Positions 1 to 5,684 are shown, numbered from the stretch's first letter. The stretch: 7,341 bases of DNA from an uncultured Lachnospiraceae bacterium (GCA_947177465.1 CAMWUP010000100.1:1-7341), one strand, 5' to 3'. Program-made: numbers and translations. Notes: generated from the sequence alone by a model not told the origin.

Positions 1-60
1 TTTCCGCCTCTGTCGGCGTCGGTGTTGGCGTTTCCGCCTCTGTCGGCGTCGGTGTCGGTG
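1..60 (-). repeat. Two tandem 30-bp units encoding Thr-Pro-Glu repeats
   Basis: Bases 1-30 and 31-60 are two head-to-tail copies of a 30-bp unit. The first 25 bases are identical and only two of the last five differ (28/30). The period is a multiple of three, so copy changes keep the frame. On the minus strand each unit encodes ten residues of the form ETPTPTPTEA. The array touches the window edge and may contain more copies outside. It is read as a coding low-complexity spacer, not a CRISPR or regulatory repeat. Confidence 0.85.
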
Positions 61-307
61 TTGCCGTAGCATCCGGCGTCTTGTCCGGCTCGACTGTAGC
101 ATCCGCCTTGCCATCCTCCTCGCCTGACGCAGAATTTCCCTGCATATCTGCAAGCACTATACTCTCTGACATACCCAATTCACGTGCTCTCTCTTTGATT
201 TCTTCGTCCGTCATTGTCCTGCGTTTTCCGGCTGCGACAGTCATTAGCAGAACAGTCACAAGTATCCCGATTCCAAGCCCACGCAGATAATATTTCAGTT
301 TCATCAT
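1..307 (-). CDS. Membrane-anchored Thr-Pro repeat protein, 3'-truncated by window edge; possibly short MltG/YceG-like
   Basis: The reading frame opens with ATG-ATG at 307-302 and stays open for 102 codons to the left edge, so the C-terminus is missing. AGGGAG at 319-314, six bases before the first ATG, supports the start at 307. Residues 1-10 are basic, and 11-26 form one hydrophobic segment (LGIGILVTVLLMTVAA) that reads as a signal anchor or uncleaved signal peptide. A short helical stretch follows at 33-47 (TDEEIKERARELGMS), then an acidic, small-residue linker and a Thr-Pro-Glu repeat from about 80 onward (two visible copies of a ten-residue unit), typical of an extended extracytoplasmic spacer. 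It lies 27 bases after the SwrB-like gene, so it is probably the operon's last or next-to-last member. From memory, Lachnospiraceae carry short MltG/YceG-like proteins of this architecture here, with a small C-terminal domain after the linker. That domain is outside the window, so the name is tentative. Existence of the gene is well supported; its function is not. Confidence 0.7.
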   Translation of the reverse strand, partial: MMKLKYYLRGLGIGILVTVLLMTVAAGKRRTMTDEEIKERARELGMSESIVLADMQGNSASGEEDGKADATVEPDKTPDATATPTPTPTEAETPTPTPTEAE

Positions 308-334
308 ATTTTGCTCCCTATCAATACATTGCTT

Positions 335-979
335 TTACCTGAATAAATCAATTACCAGCTTTACTTCTCCAACGCCAAGCCCTAATTCTTTTGCTATCTC
401 GACATTGGATTTACCGGCATTGTGCAATTCAAGTATTCTCTCATTCTGATTTTCCTTCTCAGGGCTGCTATCTATAAAACTGATATCCTCTTTTTGCGAC
501 TCTTCCGGTGTTCCTTCCGCCATATCCGCTTCATCGTTTTCTTCAGCAGATGTTCCCTGTGCAGAGAGCTGTTCTCCTGCCGCTTCTGCCTCTTTCACAG
601 TTTGTTCTATTTTACTGACTGTTGACTTTATATTTTCATGCTTATCATTGAGCATATCATATAAGAACATAACCTCCTGATGGTTCTTGTTGATATCCTC
701 AAGAACGGTATCCGAATATTCATTGACTGCCATAATTTTTTCATTTGAAACCCGCTCCAGGGAACGCTCCGTCTTCTCTACCGCATAGTCAACTGTCTCA
801 TCTACAATATCTTCTATCCGCTCCTTGACTTCGTCCATTTCCCGCGCCACCACATTTTTTACTTCTTTCTTTACCATCTCCTTCGTGCCGTCATCAGCCC
901 CCTTGCCCGTAGGAATAAAAAAGCTAAGTATAAAAATGATGACCCCTGCGATAAGCAGGATTATTTCCATTGCGCCCAT
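335..979 (-). CDS. SwrB-like (DUF6115-type) membrane-anchored coiled-coil protein
   Basis: The protein has 214 residues. A single N-terminal membrane helix (about 4-22) ends at FFIPTGKG. A long, charged, probably coiled-coil region follows (about 30-135), then an acidic low-complexity linker (about 140-178), and a C-terminal helix-turn-helix-like module (about 180-214) with RILELHNAGKSNVEIAKELG and a final LVIDLFR. Membrane helix, coil and terminal small helical module match the layout of B. subtilis SwrB, which lies just downstream of sigD in the fla/che operon and promotes activation of the flagellar type III export gate and hook-basal body completion. Here it lies three genes after the sigma factor, so synteny agrees. 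The cytoplasmic side probably carries the coil and C-terminal module. AAGGAG at 993-988, eight bases before the ATG, supports the start; Met4 is a less likely alternative. The ribosome site overlaps the upstream gene's TAA. The C-terminal module looks like a DNA-binding fold, but by analogy with SwrB a protein-interaction role is more likely. The function is inferred from architecture and position. Confidence 0.75.
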   Translation of the reverse strand: MGAMEIILLIAGVIIFILSFFIPTGKGADDGTKEMVKKEVKNVVAREMDEVKERIEDIVDETVDYAVEKTERSLERVSNEKIMAVNEYSDTVLEDINKNHQEVMFLYDMLNDKHENIKSTVSKIEQTVKEAEAAGEQLSAQGTSAEENDEADMAEGTPEESQKEDISFIDSSPEKENQNERILELHNAGKSNVEIAKELGLGVGEVKLVIDLFR

Positions 980-987
980 TTATGTGT

Positions 988-994
988 CTCCTTA
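988..994 (-). promoter_or_regulatory. Stop codon fused to ribosome site (103-residue gene to SwrB-like gene)
   Basis: The minus strand reads TAAGGAG: the stop TAA (994-992) overlaps AAGGAG (993-988), eight bases before the SwrB-like ATG. This is the same coupling layout seen at the preceding junction. Confidence 0.7.
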
Positions 995-1303
995 AATTTT
1001 TATGTCAAAACTCTTCTTATCCTTGCACACCACGCATCCGTCCACATCCGCCTTCTTCTTCCGGTTTCTGCCGCCGTCTCCCGCGTAACTGCTGCTCCCT
1101 TTTTCTTTTGAGTCAAACTTTTTGTTCTGCCAGTCCGCATTATCACTCTGCACGACCTGCCTCGTCCTGATGTCTGTTTCCCGATGCATTTCCTGCGTCA
1201 GGTTACTCTGCTGTGCAATCCCCTTGTTATCCTCATTCTGCTTCAGTGCCGTGTAATCCTGCGACCTCGCTATCGTCCCTAACTCAATCGCACCTAATGC
1301 CAT
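992..1303 (-). CDS. Small hydrophilic protein of unknown function in flagellar operon
   Basis: The protein has 103 residues and no signal peptide or membrane helix. It is polar and probably largely disordered. The N-terminus (MALGAIELGTIARSQD) is followed by a Gln/Asn/Glu-rich middle with QSDNADWQNKKFDSKEKG at about 52-69, then a Gly/Ser segment SSSYAGDGG (70-78), a basic patch RNRKKK (79-84), and the terminus SFDIKI. Its only cysteines, Cys90 and Cys93, form a CxxC pair near the end. The start is firmly supported by AGGAGG at 1315-1310, six bases upstream, which also runs out of the FapA gene's stop codon. I recall similar proteins, with an ADxxxxKKFDxKEKG-like core and FDIKI end, in clostridial flagellar operons, but I cannot name a studied family. 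Tight packing between the FapA-like and SwrB-like genes suggests a flagellar role. No function is assigned. Confidence 0.8.
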   Translation of the reverse strand: MALGAIELGTIARSQDYTALKQNEDNKGIAQQSNLTQEMHRETDIRTRQVVQSDNADWQNKKFDSKEKGSSSYAGDGGRNRKKKADVDGCVVCKDKKSFDIKI

Positions 1304-1309
1304 TCTGAA

Positions 1310-1318
1310 CCTCCTTTA
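1310..1318 (-). promoter_or_regulatory. Stop codon fused to ribosome site (FapA-like gene to 103-residue gene)
   Basis: The minus strand reads TAAAGGAGG: the FapA-like gene's TAA (1318-1316) runs directly into AGGAGG (1315-1310), six bases before the next ATG. A terminating ribosome sits on the next initiation site, so coupled translation is likely. Confidence 0.75.
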
Positions 1319-2902
1319 CATACCTACAACCTTAACGTCTCCCTGCTGTTTCACAAAACGGCAGTACTGCTGTTCCTTCTGTACAACCATGGATACATCG
1401 CCGATTACTACCTTCACGCCCGGGTATGCCTTCTCCTGTACAACTACCTGTGCATACGCCTGCTGGTCAATAATCTCTGCCAGCGCATCCATTTCCTTTT
1501 GGGCTTTCTTAAGCTCTGGCAGCTTTTGTTCCTTTGTCTTTACCACAGACGCCAGATATTGAAGCTGTTCCATCGAAAGCTTTATTCCTTGCTTGCGTTT
1601 CTGTATATAAGTGGAAATAATCGGGTCTAAGCTGTCTATCACTTTATTCAGTTCCCCAACCGTCTTCTGCAGTTCCGCAAAGCGTACCTTGACCGCCGGG
1701 TCTGCGCCCACCTCCAAAACCGTAGATGTTCCCATCGTCGAGCCAAAGGTCTTTGCCTTAATCAGATTGGTTGCACAGGTACGCCCGCCCGCAATAAAGC
1801 CACGCCTGCCATCTACCGTAATTTCCTTGCCTGCCATTACCGTGCTGTGCATAATAGACTCGGCTGTAATATACCCGCCTGCACTTACCTTTGCCCTCTC
1901 AAAAAACTTGGCAACGACATTGCCGCCCGCCTTCAACTCTCCTTTATTCATCCCCGCCATACCGCGGGCAATGATGATATCACCGGTAGCCTCTAAATAA
2001 GCGCTCTCCACCAGACCATTTACTACAATATTTCCCCTCGCCCTGACGGAAAAATTTGCCTGCACATCGCCGGTCACAGTGACACTGCCGTCATACTCTA
2101 TGTTACCGGTAGACATATCCACGCTTTTCAGCTCCAGCACATTGGATACGACTACTCTCTCGTCTTCCAGTGTAACATGTCCGCTCACCTGCGCCTTCAA
2201 GGTAAGCTTATCCTCTGCAAGCTCCACATTCTTACCATACTTTAACAGAAGATTCTTCACCGGACGGGGCTTTATGACAACCCCCATAATATTGGTTCCG
2301 TTTTCTCCCAAATCGGCAGGAATCAGATGTGCCAGCGTATCGCCTGCTTTGCAGTGGCTTATGGTATTCAGGTGGAAGAAATCCACGCTTCCATCGTCCT
2401 TCAGCGTAGGCCTTGCCTTTGCATCCGCATTAAAATAATACTCTATAACCGCATCCTTTCCCTCGCGGGGCTGCTGTCCCTCTGCCACTACAATATCTGT
2501 ACAGTAAACTCCATTTGCAACTGCAGCTTCTATGTTTTTGACCAACACGCCAAACTTAATCTGCCTGCCGGCTAAATCTCCCAAAATATCCTGCGCAGTC
2601 AAAGCCTTGCCTGTCTCTGACGGGGGATAAAGCCTCATGATGGCCCTCATGTTTTCCTCTTCCACCAAAAGCTTGTAACTCATATTGATGGAAGGACAAT
2701 CACCACTGCCAAGGGGCATAACAGAATTCCATCTCTGCTCCAGCAAATCTTTTAATGCTGTAATATCACAGCTTATCCCATACTGCGCAAGATAATCTGC
2801 AACTTCTCCTATTTTAATCGGTTCTCCATCTCCCGTGGGTATTACCGTTTGTATACCAAACCCTAAGCCGTTCTTTACCAGCCTGAAATAACCGTTCGCC
2901 AT
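1316..2902 (-). CDS. FapA/DUF342 family polymer-forming protein
   Basis: The protein has 528 residues with no signal peptide or membrane helix, so it is probably cytoplasmic. The N-terminal region (about 1-165) resembles the FapA N-terminal domain. A family-like segment follows at about 175-215, with CKAGDTLAHLIPADLGENGT and IMGVVIKP. From about 265 to 390, repeated short strands with glycine turns (GNIEYDGSVTVTGDV, GNIVVNGLVES, GDIIIARG, GGNVVAKFF, GGYITAESI, GKEITVDG) indicate a right-handed beta-helix. A coiled coil (about 405-480) and a short beta-rich tail end the protein. In Vibrio vulnificus, FapA is linked to flagellar assembly and to localisation of a glucose-PTS component; other DUF342 proteins are poorly studied. 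Position directly after the sigma-28 gene supports a flagellar role. GAGGAG at 2914-2909, six bases upstream, fixes the start. Length and domain order look complete. Family assignment is strong; the exact role is unknown. Confidence 0.88.
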   Translation of the reverse strand: MANGYFRLVKNGLGFGIQTVIPTGDGEPIKIGEVADYLAQYGISCDITALKDLLEQRWNSVMPLGSGDCPSINMSYKLLVEEENMRAIMRLYPPSETGKALTAQDILGDLAGRQIKFGVLVKNIEAAVANGVYCTDIVVAEGQQPREGKDAVIEYYFNADAKARPTLKDDGSVDFFHLNTISHCKAGDTLAHLIPADLGENGTNIMGVVIKPRPVKNLLLKYGKNVELAEDKLTLKAQVSGHVTLEDERVVVSNVLELKSVDMSTGNIEYDGSVTVTGDVQANFSVRARGNIVVNGLVESAYLEATGDIIIARGMAGMNKGELKAGGNVVAKFFERAKVSAGGYITAESIMHSTVMAGKEITVDGRRGFIAGGRTCATNLIKAKTFGSTMGTSTVLEVGADPAVKVRFAELQKTVGELNKVIDSLDPIISTYIQKRKQGIKLSMEQLQYLASVVKTKEQKLPELKKAQKEMDALAEIIDQQAYAQVVVQEKAYPGVKVVIGDVSMVVQKEQQYCRFVKQQGDVKVVGM

Positions 2903-2958
2903 GCACTTCTCCTCGTCAATCTATAAGTCGCCTCCACACCCACATACTAATCATCTCT

Positions 2959-3729
2959 TTATCTGTTAAAAATCCCCATGTAGACTCCCATTTTGTCTTT
3001 CATCTTCTGAAGCGCCCGTGTGTGAAGCTGGGAAATGCGGGACTCAGAAACCTCAAGAATATTACTGATTTCTTTGAGTGTCAATTCTTCGTAATAGTAA
3101 AGCAGAATTACTTTTTTCTCCTTTTCGGTCAGAATTTCTAACGTTTCTTCCAACACCTTCTTCAGTTCTTCTTTCTCTATACTTTCCTCCGGCCCCTCAA
3201 ACCGCGCCGCATTATGGCGGTTGCCTTCAAGAGGTACCTCGCTCCCCTGGTCCATATACTCGTTTAAGGAGACTACGTTTGTGATTTTCATCTGGGACTG
3301 CCACTCCAGATATTCCTCTTCTGTTATGCCAAGCCTGGCTGCAATCTCCTCGTCCGTAGCTTCTCTGCCCTTCAGAAGCTCGATTTCCTTCATAACCGCT
3401 TCTATTTTTTTCTGCTTCTGCCGGATTGTTCTGGGAATCCAGTCCATCTTACGAATCTGGTCCAGTATGGCTCCCCGTATACGCAGGCTCGCATAGGTCT
3501 CAAATTTTACTTCCTTCATGTTGTCGAATTTGTCTATGGCGTCTATCAGCCCGAAGATGCCATAACTTACCAAATCCTCATACTCCACATTATAACCGAG
3601 GTACATGCTCAGACGCCCTGCCACCAGCTTTACCAAAGGCGCATATTCCAGTATGATTTTTTCCCTGATTTCGGGCGCTTTGGTTCTGTCATAATCATCC
3701 CAAAGCCGCTTTCTTCCCGCCTCGTCCAT
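2959..3729 (-). CDS. sigD: Motility RNA polymerase sigma factor (sigma-28, FliA/SigD/WhiG type)
   Basis: At 256 residues this has the normal length for the family and appears complete. It directs RNA polymerase to late flagellar and chemotaxis promoters such as flagellin. Region 2 spans about 25-96, with EYEDLVSYGIFGLIDAIDKF (49-68) and the -10 recognition helix around FETYASLRIRGAILDQIRK (76-94). The MDWIPRTIRQKQ signature (95-106) is characteristic of FliA/SigD/WhiG. Region 3 follows to about 165. Region 4 (about 197-246), with LTEKEKKVILLYYYEELTLK and the recognition helix SESRISQLHTRALQKMK (228-244), reads the -35 element. AGGAGG at 3740-3735, five bases upstream, supports the start. In this group the protein is normally held inactive by the anti-sigma factor FlgM, whose gene is not in this window. 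Its mid-operon position after the che genes matches B. subtilis sigD. WhiG is excluded as a name by the flagellar context. Confidence 0.97.
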   Translation of the reverse strand: MDEAGRKRLWDDYDRTKAPEIREKIILEYAPLVKLVAGRLSMYLGYNVEYEDLVSYGIFGLIDAIDKFDNMKEVKFETYASLRIRGAILDQIRKMDWIPRTIRQKQKKIEAVMKEIELLKGREATDEEIAARLGITEEEYLEWQSQMKITNVVSLNEYMDQGSEVPLEGNRHNAARFEGPEESIEKEELKKVLEETLEILTEKEKKVILLYYYEELTLKEISNILEVSESRISQLHTRALQKMKDKMGVYMGIFNR

Positions 3730-3762
3730 AGCATCCTCCTAATTCTGCTCTTCACATGCTGT

Positions 3763-4032
3763 CTATTCGTTTTCTTTATCGGAGTTCTCTTCTTTGTCTT
3801 CCTCGGTTTCCTTTGCGATTACTTCTCCCTCATCTAAAGCAGCTTTTTCGTTCTGCTTATCGAACGTGTCCAAAGCCCACTTCAATATGGTTCCCAATAC
3901 ATAAAAAATGATAAGAACCAAAAGCAGCGTTACCAGCTTCCAGATAATAGGATACTTCATTATGAATGTAATAATGCAGGTAACCGCACCTGCTGTCAGC
4001 ATCAATACCAACGGCATTTTTTTTCTGTTCAT
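3763..4032 (-). CDS. Small two-helix membrane protein with acidic tail, unknown function
   Basis: The protein has 89 residues. Basic residues MNRKKM precede a hydrophobic helix at about 7-25, a short KYP turn, and a second helix at about 29-51. A very acidic C-terminal tail follows (about 57-89; about 15 Glu or Asp). Both ends should face the same side, probably the cytoplasm given the basic N-terminus. The gene sits between cheD and the sigma-factor gene, 15 bases after cheD and 33 bases before sigD. The cheD stop is embedded in TAGGAG (4050-4045), but AGGAG is 12 bases from the ATG, longer than usual. A nearer CAGG (4044-4041) or the internal Met6 (4017) could also serve for initiation. An A8 tract covers codons 3-6. 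I do not recognise the family. Small membrane proteins at this position occur in related operons, so a motility role is plausible but undemonstrated. Confidence 0.75.
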   Translation of the reverse strand: MNRKKMPLVLMLTAGAVTCIITFIMKYPIIWKLVTLLLVLIIFYVLGTILKWALDTFDKQNEKAALDEGEVIAKETEEDKEENSDKENE

Positions 4033-4044
4033 ATTTTCAGCCTG

Positions 4045-4050
4045 CTCCTA
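4045..4050 (-). promoter_or_regulatory. Stop codon fused to ribosome site (cheD to 89-residue gene)
   Basis: The minus strand reads TAGGAG, joining the cheD stop TAG (4050-4048) to an AGGAG core (4049-4045). The 12-base spacer to ATG at 4032 is long, so initiation may be weak or dependent on upstream translation. Confidence 0.55.
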
Positions 4051-4539
4051 AATTACTTTCTCCGGTTTTCCGACTGCCCGGATTACATAGTCTCCTGTCT
4101 CCGGATAAAATATCACAGTACGTCCGTAATTTGCTCCGGTATCTGCAACCAGTACCGGAATCTGCAGCTCTGCAAGCTTCTTTCTTGAAGCCTCCACATT
4201 TCTGTCGCCGACACGAACCAAGTCTGTTTTATTATTCTGAAACGCAAACATCATGGCTCCTCCTGCCAGCTTTGCCACCATCCGGTTTCTTCTTGCACCC
4301 ATTGCTTCCATCTGCCGTACCAGTTCTGTAATTCCCGTATCCGCGAACTTAGGAACATTCAGTTGCCCGCCCCGGATAGCCGTGCTGTCCGGCAACATAA
4401 TATGTGCCAGCCCGCCGATTTTGGTGATTGGGTCTCTGATTGCAATTCCAACACAAGAGCCAAGTCCCAAAGTCGTCAATCCGTTCGGGCTGCTGCAGAC
4501 CTTCAAGTCAGCCATTCCCACCTTTATTATCTCGCTCAT
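4048..4539 (-). CDS. cheD: Chemoreceptor glutamine deamidase CheD
   Basis: CheD hydrolyses specific receptor glutamine side chains to glutamate and, in B. subtilis, binds CheC to tune adaptation. With the start at 4539 the protein has 163 residues, a normal length, and opens MSEIIKVGMADLKV, very like B. subtilis CheD. The cysteine-hydrolase triad is intact: Thr23 and Cys29 in LTTLGLGSCVG and His46 in GGLAHIMLP, with the same spacings as Thr21, Cys27 and His44 of T. maritima CheD. The frame could extend to a TTG at 4560, adding seven residues. However, that TTG has AAGG directly against it with no spacer, whereas ATG 4539 has GAGGT nine bases upstream, so 4539 is preferred. The gene follows cheC by 39 bases, the expected pairing. 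Receptor targets are not in the window. Confidence 0.95.
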   Translation of the reverse strand: MSEIIKVGMADLKVCSSPNGLTTLGLGSCVGIAIRDPITKIGGLAHIMLPDSTAIRGGQLNVPKFADTGITELVRQMEAMGARRNRMVAKLAGGAMMFAFQNNKTDLVRVGDRNVEASRKKLAELQIPVLVADTGANYGRTVIFYPETGDYVIRAVGKPEKVI

Positions 4540-4548
4540 AAGTAAATT

Positions 4549-4553
4549 ACCTC
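4549..4553 (-). promoter_or_regulatory. Ribosome binding site deciding the cheD start
   Basis: GAGGT on the minus strand lies nine bases upstream of ATG at 4539. It would fall inside the coding region if the TTG at 4560 were the start. Together with the standard MSEIIKVGMA N-terminus of CheD, it favours the ATG. Confidence 0.7.
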
Positions 4554-4578
4554 GGTTCAACCTTATTTGTTCACCATC

Positions 4579-5196
4579 TTACACCATACCCAGTGCAGAC
4601 AATATCTTCTCATAAGATTCCAAATCCGGAATCAGGATAAAATAACCATCTATTTCCACATCATCATAAAACTGTGACTGAATTAAAAGTATTTTATCTC
4701 CCATAATACCGAATTCAATGGCGGGTACGCTTAAGATAGCACCTGCCATATCCAGCGCCAAATCCGGCGGCGAGGGATATATCTTTAAGTTTGTCAGCAT
4801 TGACAGTGAATTGAGATAAGCGCCTGTAATGATATTGCTGATTTCCTTCATGGCGGAAATCTCCATTTCGTTGAGTTCTTCACCCTCGCTTGCCATTCCC
4901 ATCATCAGCTTATTCACCAAGTGCTTTGCACTGTCCGTTCTCACCAGAAACATGATGCTGCCCGTGATATCACCTTCCACCGCAAGGTAAACGCCAACCA
5001 TCAACTGTTCCTCGCCGCCCATCATGGAGCCAACCTCCTGAAATTCCAGCAGCCTGACCTGCGGCACCTGCATATCCACCTTGCATTGCAGCATCTGGGA
5101 TAATGCCGTCATAGCATTTCCCGCGCCGATATTTCCGATTTCCCTTAATACGTCCATATAGTTCTGAGTTACATTATCCAAACTCATGTCAGCCAT
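4579..5196 (-). CDS. cheC: CheY-P phosphatase CheC
   Basis: CheC dephosphorylates CheY-P and, when bound by CheD, links CheY-P level to receptor deamidation. The protein has 205 residues, close to B. subtilis CheC. Both copies of the CheC/FliY/CheX active-site signature (D/S-xxx-E-xx-N-x22-P) are intact. Site 1 uses Asp15, Glu19, Asn22 and Pro45 (DVLREIGNIGAGNA). Site 2 uses Ser114, Glu118, Asn121 and Pro144 (SAMKEISNIITGAYLNSL). The C-terminal FILIPDLESYEKILSALGMV also matches the family. The absence of an N-terminal FliM-like CheY-binding extension or SpoA domain rules out FliY. AAGGAG at 5212-5207, ten bases upstream, supports the start, and the gene lies 30 bases after cheW. In B. subtilis the second site contributes most activity; whether that holds here is unknown. 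Confidence 0.96.
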   Translation of the reverse strand: MADMSLDNVTQNYMDVLREIGNIGAGNAMTALSQMLQCKVDMQVPQVRLLEFQEVGSMMGGEEQLMVGVYLAVEGDITGSIMFLVRTDSAKHLVNKLMMGMASEGEELNEMEISAMKEISNIITGAYLNSLSMLTNLKIYPSPPDLALDMAGAILSVPAIEFGIMGDKILLIQSQFYDDVEIDGYFILIPDLESYEKILSALGMV

Positions 5197-5226
5197 AAAT
5201 GCATATCTCCTTCTGTTGCTCTCTGT

Positions 5227-5676
5227 TTATTTTTCCTGCGCTACGGCATTCAAATCCAACAGGGAAATCAGACCGCCCTCATACTTTCCGACACCCTGAA
5301 TGAAGTTATTCTTATCTTCTTTATCATATGCCATTTTTTCGACCTGCGTCTCCATATCCAGTGTCACCACTTCTCTGACCTCATCTACAATCATACCAAT
5401 GGTGCCATACTGCTCCAGCTTTATAATAATAATTCTTGCCGACTTGCTCCCTTCATCAGCCGGAAGCCCCATCTTCAGCCTGAGACTCATAATGGGAATC
5501 ACCTCGCCGCGCAGATTGATGACGCCCTTTAAATATGCCGCCAGCTTCGGCACTCTGGTAATATGCTGCATCCTCACAATATTATCTATGTAGCGGATAT
5601 CGATACCATACTGCTCCTGTCCTAATCTGATGACAATATACTGCACTGTTTCACCTGCAATCTTGATTTCTTCCAT
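5227..5676 (-). CDS. cheW: Chemotaxis coupling protein CheW
   Basis: CheW is the SH3-like adaptor that joins chemoreceptors to the CheA P5 domain in the signalling array at the membrane. This 149-residue protein is a single complete CheW domain. The signature IRYIDNIVRMQHITRVPKLA (27-46) is followed by LKGVINLRGEVIPIMSLRLK (49-68). Arg56 in NLRG is the conserved family position. The strand AYDKEDKNNFIQGVGKYEGG (116-135) and the end LISLLDLNAV complete the fold. No response-regulator domain is attached, so it is CheW and not CheV. AGGAGG at 5690-5685, eight bases upstream, fixes the start and overlaps the cheA stop, so the two proteins that form a complex are probably made by coupled translation. 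Confidence 0.97.
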   Translation of the reverse strand: MEEIKIAGETVQYIVIRLGQEQYGIDIRYIDNIVRMQHITRVPKLAAYLKGVINLRGEVIPIMSLRLKMGLPADEGSKSARIIIIKLEQYGTIGMIVDEVREVVTLDMETQVEKMAYDKEDKNNFIQGVGKYEGGLISLLDLNAVAQEK

Positions 5677-5684
5677 TCTCTGTC

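Noticed and set aside
1..60. CRISPR-like or intergenic repeat
   Set aside because: The units are directly adjacent without spacers, have a 30-base in-frame period, and encode a Thr-Pro linker in an open reading frame.
880..1303. Membrane-anchored and small hydrophilic proteins as a toxin-antitoxin or phage-defence pair
   Set aside because: Neither has toxin, nuclease or immunity features, and the flagellar operon context with SwrB-like architecture explains them better.
1611..2438. Plus-strand open frames opposite the FapA-like gene
   Set aside because: They are shadows of the coding frame: Ser/Pro-rich translations with no recognisable motif.
2903..2958. Possible terminator or promoter in the 56-base gap after the sigma gene
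   Set aside because: No GC-rich hairpin with a U tract is visible, and only the GAGGAG ribosome site of the next gene stands out.
3776..3802. Possible sigma-28 promoter upstream of sigD: minus-strand TCCGATAA (3783-3776), 7 of 8 to GCCGATAA
   Set aside because: At the 15-base spacing the -35 position reads GGAA instead of TAAA, and spacings of 14 or 16 are no better. It lies in the acidic-tail coding sequence of the 89-residue gene, so it is probably chance. Transcript start mapping would settle it.
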